Positions 58,075 through 64,000 of a stretch of DNA of 64,000 nucleotides are shown here, piece by piece. The stretch's first letter is position 1; every line of letters begins with the position of its first letter. A program made the translations under genes and the position numbers. Under the pieces are notes generated by a model. That model worked only from the letters and a program-made list of their open reading frames with translations. It did not search any database and was not told the origin of the DNA. This stretch comes from Paracoccus pantotrophus (lineage in GTDB: Bacteria; Pseudomonadota; Alphaproteobacteria; Rhodobacterales; Rhodobacteraceae), in NCBI RefSeq assembly GCF_008824185.1, contig NZ_CP044423.1, forward strand, positions 1,439,501 to 1,503,500. The letters run 5' to 3'.

Positions 58075-60954
58075 TCACTCGGCAGCGGTGGGCAAGATGC
58101 GGCGGGCGAGGTCGGAATGATGGCGATACTCCTCTTGCCAATCCGACGGACCGTTCGAGGGGCTGACCTGCACGGCCGTCACCTTGAACTCGGGACAGTT
58201 GGTGGCCCAGTCGGAATTGTCCGTCGTCACCACATTGGCCTGAGTCGTCGGGTGATGGAAGGTGGTATAGACCACGCCCGGCGCCACCCGCTCGGTGATA
58301 TGCGCCCTCAGCGTCGTCTCGCCCGAGCGCGAGGCCAGCCGCACCCAGTCGCCCTGGCGCACGCCGCGATTCTCGGCATCCGAGGGATGGATCTCCAGGA
58401 TGTCCTCGGGGTGCCAGACGACGTTCTCGGTCCGCCGGGTCTGGGCGCCGACATTGTATTGCGACAGGATCCGCCCGGTGGTCAGCAACAGCGGGAAGCG
58501 CGCCCCGGTGCGTTCCTCGGTCGCGACATATTCGGTATGGACGAACTTGCCCCGGCCGCGCACGAAGCCGTCGATATGCATGACCGGCGTGCCCAGCGGC
58601 GCCTTGTCGTTGCAGGGCCATTGCACCGAGCCCTCGCGGTCCAGCAGATCGTAGCTGACGCCGGCGAAGCTGGGCGTGGTCAGCGCGATCTCGGCCATGA
58701 TCTCGCGCGGGTGGGTATAGGACCAGGCCGCGCCCATGCGGTTGGCCAGCAGCTGCGTGACCTCCCAATCCTCATAGCCGTTCTTGGGCGTCATGGCGCG
58801 GCGGACCATGTTGATGCGCCGCTCGGCATTGGTGAAGGTGCCGTTCTTTTCCAGGAAGCTGGAGCCGGGCAGGAAGACATGCGCATAGTTCGCGGTCTCG
58901 TTCAGGAACAGATCCTGCACGATGACGATATCCATTGCCGACAGCGCCGAGGTGACATGGCGCGTGTCGGGGTCGGATTGCACGATGTCCTCGCCCTGAC
59001 AGTAAAGTCCCTTGAAGCGGCCGGCCAGCGCCTCGTCGAACATGTTGGGGATGCGCAGGCCCGGCTCGGGCGACAGCTCCACCCCCCAGGCGCGTTCGTA
59101 GATCGCCCGCGTCTCGGGATCCGAGACATGGCGATAGCCCGGATATTCATGCGGAAAGCTGCCCATGTCGCAGGAGCCCTGCACGTTGTTCTGGCCGCGC
59201 AGCGGATTTACGCCGGTGCCGGGCTTGCCGATATTGCCGGTCAGCATCGCCAGGTTGGCGATCGCCATCACCGTGGTCGAGCCCTGCGAATGCTCGGTCA
59301 CGCCCAGCCCGTAATAGATGCTGGCGCGCGGCGCCGCCGCATAGGCGCGGGCGGCCTTGCGGATCATTTCGGCCGGCACCTTGGACAGTTTCTCGACCTC
59401 CTCGGGCGCATGGCGCGGGTCCATCAGGAACTCGGCATAGGCCAGGAACTCGTCCCAGTCGCAGCGTTCGCGGATGAAGGCCTCGTCATAAAGCTTCTCG
59501 GCCACGATCACGCGCGCCATGGCGGTCAGCACGGCGACATTGGTGCCGGGCCGCAGGGGCAGGTGCAGCCCTTCGCCCATATGCGGGGACTTGAGCAGGT
59601 CGATCTGGCGCGGGTCGAGGACGATCAGCCCGGCCCCCTCGCGCAGCCGCTTGCGCAACCGCGAGGCAAAGACCGGATGGCCGTCGGTCGGGTTGGCGCC
59701 GATGATCAGCGCCAGATCGGTATCGTCAACCGAATCGAAGTCATGCGTGCCCGCCGAGGTGCCGAAGGTGGTCTTCAGCCCGTAGCCGGTCGGCGAATGG
59801 CAGACGCGGGCACAGGTGTCGGTGTTGTTGTTGTGAAAGACGGCGCGGGCCAGCTTCTGCACCAGGTAGGTTTCCTCGTTGGTGCAGCGCGACGAGGTGA
59901 TGACGCCGATGGAATCGCGCCCGAAATCCGCCTGTGCCCGGCGCAGGCGGGTGGCGGCGAAGTCCAGCGCCTCGTCCCAGCTGACCACGCGCCAGGGATC
60001 GGTGATCCGCTCGCGCACCATCGGCTGGGTCTGGCGCTCGCGATGCGTGGCATAGCCCCAGGCGAAGCGGCCCTTGACGCAGCTGTGGCCGTGGTTGGCC
60101 TTGCCGTCCTTGCTGGGCACCATGCGCACCACCTCCTCGCCGCGCATATGCGCGTCGAAAGAGCAGCCGACGCCGCAATAGGCGCAGGTCGTCTTGACGA
60201 TATGCTCGGGCGTGCCGATCTGGATGACGCTGTTCTCGATCAGCGTCGCGGTCGGGCAGACCTGCACGCAGGCGCCGCAGCTGACGCAGTCCGAGGACAG
60301 GAAATCGTCCGACGCCATCCCGGCCGAGACGCGGCTGTCGAAGCCCCGCCCTTCGATGGTCAGCGCGAAGGTGCCCTGTACCTCCTCGCAGGCGCGCACG
60401 CAGCGCGAGCAGACAATGCATTTCGCCGGGTCGAAGGTGAAATAGGGGTTCGACTGGTCCTTGGGTCGGTATTCCGGGTTCGGCCCCTCGGCGTCGCGGC
60501 GGGCGAAATGGTTCGCGCCCGGCTCATAGCGCACCTCGCGCAGCCCGACGGCCCCGGCCATGTCCTGCAATTCGCAGTCGCCATTGGCGGCGCAGGTCAG
60601 GCAATCGAGCGGGTGATCCGAGATGTAAAGCTCCATTACCCCCTTGCGGACCTGGGCGACCTCGTCGGTCTGGGTATGGACCACCATGCCCTCGGCCACC
60701 GGGGTCGTGCAGGAAGCCGGCAGGCCGCGCATCCCCTCGATCTGCACCACGCAAAGCCGGCAGGAGCCGAAGGCCTCCAGATGATCGGTGGCGCAGAGCT
60801 TGGGCACCGAGATCCCGGCCACGGCCGCGGCCCGCATCACCGATGTCCCGGCCGGGACGCTGACCGGGATGCCGTCCACCAGCAGGTTCACGGTGACGTC
60901 GGACTTGACCGCGGGCGTGCCCATGTCGCGATCGGGAATGATAAAATCCTTCAT
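58075..60954 (-). CDS. fdsA: NAD-dependent formate dehydrogenase alpha subunit (Mo-bisMGD)
   Basis: A 959-residue catalytic subunit. N-terminal NuoG-like Fe-S domains have Cys clusters (CRLCVVQIEGMRG, CLTCAANGDCELQ, CVSCGACVQVCPT). A molybdopterin domain follows, with the [4Fe-4S] set CAYCGVGCSF and the Mo ligand Cys385 in ARVCHSPTGYG. It oxidises formate to carbon dioxide and sends electrons through Fe-S clusters to FdsBG. The ATG overlaps the fdsB stop. Formate use suits a methylotrophic or autotrophic Paracoccus-like host. Confidence 0.96.
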   Translation of the reverse strand: MKDFIIPDRDMGTPAVKSDVTVNLLVDGIPVSVPAGTSVMRAAAVAGISVPKLCATDHLEAFGSCRLCVVQIEGMRGLPASCTTPVAEGMVVHTQTDEVAQVRKGVMELYISDHPLDCLTCAANGDCELQDMAGAVGLREVRYEPGANHFARRDAEGPNPEYRPKDQSNPYFTFDPAKCIVCSRCVRACEEVQGTFALTIEGRGFDSRVSAGMASDDFLSSDCVSCGACVQVCPTATLIENSVIQIGTPEHIVKTTCAYCGVGCSFDAHMRGEEVVRMVPSKDGKANHGHSCVKGRFAWGYATHRERQTQPMVRERITDPWRVVSWDEALDFAATRLRRAQADFGRDSIGVITSSRCTNEETYLVQKLARAVFHNNNTDTCARVCHSPTGYGLKTTFGTSAGTHDFDSVDDTDLALIIGANPTDGHPVFASRLRKRLREGAGLIVLDPRQIDLLKSPHMGEGLHLPLRPGTNVAVLTAMARVIVAEKLYDEAFIRERCDWDEFLAYAEFLMDPRHAPEEVEKLSKVPAEMIRKAARAYAAAPRASIYYGLGVTEHSQGSTTVMAIANLAMLTGNIGKPGTGVNPLRGQNNVQGSCDMGSFPHEYPGYRHVSDPETRAIYERAWGVELSPEPGLRIPNMFDEALAGRFKGLYCQGEDIVQSDPDTRHVTSALSAMDIVIVQDLFLNETANYAHVFLPGSSFLEKNGTFTNAERRINMVRRAMTPKNGYEDWEVTQLLANRMGAAWSYTHPREIMAEIALTTPSFAGVSYDLLDREGSVQWPCNDKAPLGTPVMHIDGFVRGRGKFVHTEYVATEERTGARFPLLLTTGRILSQYNVGAQTRRTENVVWHPEDILEIHPSDAENRGVRQGDWVRLASRSGETTLRAHITERVAPGVVYTTFHHPTTQANVVTTDNSDWATNCPEFKVTAVQVSPSNGPSDWQEEYRHHSDLARRILPTAAE

Positions 60955-62477
60955 TCGGCGGCCTCCTTGCGGGGCTCGCGGCGCCCGCTGAAATCCTCGG
61001 GGAAATGGGTCAGCGCCGACATGACCGGGAAGGGCGCAAAGCCCCCCAGCGCGCAAAGCGAGCCCCATTTCATCGTGTTGCACAGATCGGTCAGGATCGG
61101 GATCCCTGTCTCGTCGCCCTGGGCGATGCGGTCGATGGTCTCGACCCCCCGGATCGAGCCGATGCGGCAGGGCGTGCATTTGCCGCAGCTTTCCACGGCG
61201 CAGAACTCCATGGCGAAGCGCGCCAGCTTCAGCATGTCGGCACTGTCGTCGAAGACGGTGATGCCGGCATGGCCCAAGAGGCCCTCTTTCGTCGCCAGTT
61301 CCTCGTAGCCGAAGGGCACGTCGAAATCCCAATGCGGGATATAGGAACCAAGCGGCCCGCCCACCTGCGCCGCCTTGACCGGCCGGCCCGAGGCGGTACC
61401 GCCGCCGATCTCCTCGATGATCTGGCGCAGGCTCATGCCGAAGGCGGCCTCGAACAGCCCGCCATATTTCACGTTGCCGGCGATCTGGATCGGGATCGTG
61501 CCCTTGGACCGCCCGATGCCCAGCTTGGCGTATTCCGCCCCGCCATGGGTCAGGATCCAGGGCACCGAGGCCAGCGAGATCACGTTGTTGACCACCGTCG
61601 GCCGGCCCAGGAAGCCCTCCAGCGCCGGGATCGGCGGCTTGGCGCGGACCACGCCGCGCTTGCCCTCCAGGCTGTTGAGCAGGCTGGTTTCCTCGCCGCA
61701 GACATAGGCGCCGGCGCCGACCCGCACCTCCATGTCATAGGCATGGTCTGATCCCAGCACCGACTGGCCCAGGATGCCGGCCTGCCGGGCCTTGCCGATG
61801 GCGGCCTCCATCAGCCGGATGGCGTCGGGATATTCGCTGCGGATATAGACATAGCCCTGCACCGCGCCCGTGGCGATGCCGGCGATGGCCATGCCCTCGA
61901 TCAGCACCAGCGGATCGCCCTCCATCAGCATGCGGTCGGCAAAGCTGCCCGAATCGCCCTCGTCGGCATTGCAGACGATGTATTTCCGCGCCGCCTTGGC
62001 GCCGGCCACGGTCTTCCACTTGATCCCGGTCGGGAAACCGGCGCCGCCGCGGCCGCGCAAGCCCGATTCGGTGACCTCCTCGACGATCCGCTCCGGCCCG
62101 ATGCCGATGGCGCGGCGCAAGCCGGCCAGCCCACCATGCGCCTCGTATTCCGCGACCGACAGCGGGTCGATCACGCCGACGCGGGCGAATGTCAGCCGGG
62201 TCTGCGCCTTCATCCAGGGCAATTCCTCGACCGGCCCCAGCGCCAGCGGATGCTCGCCGCCGGTGCGGATCGCCTCGGCGACCGAGGCCGCGTCCTCGGG
62301 CGCCACCGGCCCATAGCCGTGGCGCACGCCGTCGCGCTCGACCTCGACCAGCGGCTCCAGCCAGATCATGCCGCGGGTGCCGTTGCGGGTGACTGTGAAC
62401 TCGCGCCCCAGCGCCTCGGCCACCGCGTCGGCGCCCAGGGCGCGGGCGGCGGCATCCAGGGGAACCCAGACCCTCAT
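60951..62477 (-). CDS. fdsB: Formate dehydrogenase beta subunit (NuoF-like, FMN/NADH)
   Basis: A 508-residue subunit with an N-terminal thioredoxin-like domain and the NuoF core: GRGGAGFPTGIKWK for NADH, CGEETSLLNSLEGKRG for FMN, and a [4Fe-4S] set ESCGKCTPCRIGS. It passes electrons from FdsA to NAD. The start at 62477 overlaps the fdsG stop; the longer frame is not family-like. Confidence 0.95.
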   Translation of the reverse strand: MRVWVPLDAAARALGADAVAEALGREFTVTRNGTRGMIWLEPLVEVERDGVRHGYGPVAPEDAASVAEAIRTGGEHPLALGPVEELPWMKAQTRLTFARVGVIDPLSVAEYEAHGGLAGLRRAIGIGPERIVEEVTESGLRGRGGAGFPTGIKWKTVAGAKAARKYIVCNADEGDSGSFADRMLMEGDPLVLIEGMAIAGIATGAVQGYVYIRSEYPDAIRLMEAAIGKARQAGILGQSVLGSDHAYDMEVRVGAGAYVCGEETSLLNSLEGKRGVVRAKPPIPALEGFLGRPTVVNNVISLASVPWILTHGGAEYAKLGIGRSKGTIPIQIAGNVKYGGLFEAAFGMSLRQIIEEIGGGTASGRPVKAAQVGGPLGSYIPHWDFDVPFGYEELATKEGLLGHAGITVFDDSADMLKLARFAMEFCAVESCGKCTPCRIGSIRGVETIDRIAQGDETGIPILTDLCNTMKWGSLCALGGFAPFPVMSALTHFPEDFSGRREPRKEAAE

Positions 62478-62953
62478 GCGCCCGCCTCCGCCAGCAGTTT
62501 CTGCACCTTGGCCAGATTCGCCCGGCCCAGCAGCCTGTCGCCCATCTGCGCCGAGGGCGCGCAGGCGCAAAGCCCCAGGCAGAACACCGGCTCCAGCGTC
62601 AGCCGCCCGTCCGGCGTGGTCTCGTGCCAGTCGATTCCCAGCGCGGCGCGCACCTCATCGGCCAGGGCCTCGGCCCCCATCGACTGGCAGGCCTCGGCCC
62701 GGCACAGCCGCAGCACATGCCGGCCATGCGGATGGTCGCGGAAGTCGTGATAGAAGCTGACGACGCCATGAACCTCGGCGCGGGTCATGCCCAGGGCCTC
62801 GGCCAGCACCGGCTGCGCCGCTTCGGGGATATGGCCCCATTCCTCCTGGATGTCGTGCAGGATGGGCAGAAGCGGCCCCTCGCGGCCCTTGTGGGCGGCG
62901 ATGATGTCGTCAAGGCGCAAAAGGAAATCAGCGTCGGTCGCTGGCAAGGTCAT
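62474..62953 (-). CDS. fdsG: Formate dehydrogenase gamma subunit (NuoE-like [2Fe-2S])
   Basis: A 159-residue NuoE-like protein with the four [2Fe-2S] Cys in CRAEACQSMG and CLGLCACAPSA. It is the first gene of the fds operon and works with FdsB in electron transfer to NAD. The 75-bp gap before it holds a clear palindromic site for the upstream LysR protein. Confidence 0.94.
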   Translation of the reverse strand: MTLPATDADFLLRLDDIIAAHKGREGPLLPILHDIQEEWGHIPEAAQPVLAEALGMTRAEVHGVVSFYHDFRDHPHGRHVLRLCRAEACQSMGAEALADEVRAALGIDWHETTPDGRLTLEPVFCLGLCACAPSAQMGDRLLGRANLAKVQKLLAEAGA

Positions 62954-63005
62954 GGCTGGGTGATCCGGGCTTTGCTGTTTTGTCCAGACTAGAGACCGGT
63001 GATAG

Positions 63006-63028
63006 ACGATACAATCGTGATATATCGT
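63006..63028. promoter_or_regulatory. LysR-type operator candidate upstream of fdsG
   Basis: ACGATA and TATCGT are perfect six-bp arms 11 bases apart and contain the T-N11-A pattern of LysR boxes. The site lies just after the LysR gene stop and about 50 bp before fdsG. A second symmetry, GATTG/CAATC (63034-63050), lies in the last codons of the LysR gene. Confidence 0.65.
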
Positions 63029-63901
63029 TTATTGATTGAAACTATCAATCGAAGAAACGATGCGGATCAGCGCCTCGACCAGCGGCGGATGCGGCTCGCG
63101 CCGGGCGACGACCAGCCCGACCATATGCCCGTCGCCGGTCAGGTCGCGCGCCCGCACCCCCTCGGGCAGAGGCAGGCCGCGCGCCAGCGCCCGCGGCAGG
63201 ATGGCAGCCCATTCGCCGGTCGCCACATGCGACAGGATCGCCAGCATCGAGGTCGATTCGACCCGCGGCAGCGCATCCGCCCCGGCCTCGACCAGGTGGC
63301 GGGTGACGATGCGGCGGTTCTGCATGTCCGGCGTCAGCAGGCATAGCGGCCGGGTGGCGGTCTCGGCCCAATCCGCGGGCCCGGCCAAGGCGCCGCGGTC
63401 GATCAGGCAATAGGTCTCGCGATACAGCGGCAGGCTCTGCACCCGGCCCAGCGGCTCGCTGTCCAGATAGGTCACGCCGGCATCCAGCTCCAGCGCCTCG
63501 ATCTGGTCGCGGATCTCGTCCGAGCTGCGCGACAGGATCGAGACCCCGGCATTGGGATGGCGGCGCAGGAAGGGCCCGGTCAGCTCGGCGATGCGCGGCA
63601 TGGCGGTGGGGATCACGCCGATGCGCAGCCGCCCCGACACGCCCTTGCGGCTGGCCTGCATCTCGGCCTGCATGGCGCGGGCATCGGCGACGATGCGCCG
63701 CGCCCAGCCCAGCACGCGCTCGCCCTCGGGCGTCAGCCCCTGAAAACGCGAGCCGCGCCGCACCAGCTGCACGCCCAGCTGCTCCTCCAGCGCCCGGATG
63801 GCGGATGACAGCGTCGGCTGGGTGATGCCCAGCGATTCGGCGGCGCGGCCGAAATGCTTCTCGCGCGCCAGGGCCATGAACATGGAAAGCTTGTCGATCA
63901 C
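63029..63901 (-). CDS. LysR-type regulator of the formate dehydrogenase operon
   Basis: A 290-residue LysR protein with a helix-turn-helix at about residues 16-60 (FGRAAESLGITQPTLSSAIRALEEQLGVQLV) and a CbbR/CynR-like effector domain (GRLRIGVIPTAMPRI). It lies directly upstream of fdsG on the same strand, with a LysR-type palindrome between, so it probably controls the fds genes in response to formate or a related signal. Same-strand order rather than divergence is less common for LysR genes. Confidence 0.87.
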   Translation of the reverse strand: MIDKLSMFMALAREKHFGRAAESLGITQPTLSSAIRALEEQLGVQLVRRGSRFQGLTPEGERVLGWARRIVADARAMQAEMQASRKGVSGRLRIGVIPTAMPRIAELTGPFLRRHPNAGVSILSRSSDEIRDQIEALELDAGVTYLDSEPLGRVQSLPLYRETYCLIDRGALAGPADWAETATRPLCLLTPDMQNRRIVTRHLVEAGADALPRVESTSMLAILSHVATGEWAAILPRALARGLPLPEGVRARDLTGDGHMVGLVVARREPHPPLVEALIRIVSSIDSFNQ

Positions 63902-63930
63902 CGGACCCGCCCTCCCCGCCCGGCCGGCCT

Positions 63931-64000
63931 TCTCCGTTTTCCAAATACCCCACGGGGGTCCGGGGGCGCGAAGCCCCCGGCCCGGCGGATCATCCGGCGG
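63931..64000. repeat. Copy of the dispersed GC-rich repeat at window end
   Basis: The 20-mer TCTCCGTTTTCCAAATACCC (63931-63950) is identical to 54656-54675. It is followed by GGGGGTCCGGGGGC and AAGCCCCCGG, which can form a hairpin. The element probably continues beyond the window. Confidence 0.7.

Noticed and set aside
57574..61308. A 1244-codon plus-strand open frame opposite fdsA/fdhD
   Set aside because: It is the shadow of strongly biased GC-rich genes on the minus strand. Its translation is rich in Arg, His, Gly and Gln, with no family features, while fdsA and fdsB are unambiguous.
1..64000. CRISPR arrays, tRNA and rRNA genes, prophage or conjugative modules
   Set aside because: No regularly spaced repeats, cloverleaf-like genes, rRNA sequence or integrase genes were recognised on either strand.

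Overview
The window is a GC-rich chromosomal segment from an alphaproteobacterium, most likely Rhodobacteraceae and Paracoccus-like. This is inferred from gene content: fdsGBA-fdhD-fdsD formate dehydrogenase, methylsuccinyl-CoA dehydrogenase of the ethylmalonyl-CoA pathway, the hprK-rapZ-EIIA-HPr regulatory PTS, the DUF2852 protein, and ATGA-type gene overlaps. No rRNA, tRNA or CRISPR array was seen.

Layout. (1) 1-4943 (+): two-part transketolase (first subunit cut by the window edge), an SDR dehydrogenase and a complete TRAP transporter, followed by a convergent LysR gene (4989-5972). (2) 6102-12487 (-): a TetR-controlled RND efflux operon (TetR, adaptor, pump, NodT-type outer-membrane lipoprotein). 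A stretch of about 520 bp without a recognisable gene follows. (3) 13018-35131: a large acyl-CoA locus. On the minus strand from about 31250 down to 13018 lie badH, badI, a branched-chain-amino-acid-type ABC transporter (five genes), aliB, aliA, an SDR, a fused hydratase/3-hydroxyacyl-CoA dehydrogenase, a thiolase, glutaryl-CoA dehydrogenase, etfBA, ETF-ubiquinone oxidoreductase and a thioesterase. A divergent badR-like MarR gene, a second acyl-CoA dehydrogenase, a zinc-type dehydrogenase and a badK-like hydratase complete it. Together these can take up cyclohexanecarboxylate (or a close alicyclic acid), activate it, oxidise the ring, open it to pimeloyl-CoA and carry that through glutaryl-CoA to acetyl-CoA, passing electrons by ETF to quinone. 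Three near-identical 18-bp sites lie in the two divergent intergenic regions and are the likely MarR operators.

(4) 35400-36095: a mosaic of decayed insertion-sequence pieces. (5) 36169-39673: bdhA, a possible small minus-strand transcript with a strong terminator, a yejA-like peptide-binding protein, an entericidin-like lipoprotein and a CsbD-like acidic protein. (6) 39785-49346: housekeeping and stress genes (adenine deaminase, recO, two META-domain lipoproteins, mcd, a TSUP exporter, dapE, a GNAT enzyme, a membrane protein, gshA). (7) 49380-54501: DUF2852 protein, TetR, ptsH, EIIA, rapZ, hprK and divergent pckA. (8) 54715-63901: rnr, then the NAD-dependent formate dehydrogenase operon behind a LysR gene with a clear palindromic site between them.

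Two ABC-transporter genes (25072-25784 and 26439-27500) each appear to have lost one G from a six-G run. This may be sequencing error or decay, and it decides whether the uptake system is functional. A 20-bp sequence recurs exactly in two intergenic regions and, diverged, in a third, marking a dispersed repeat family.
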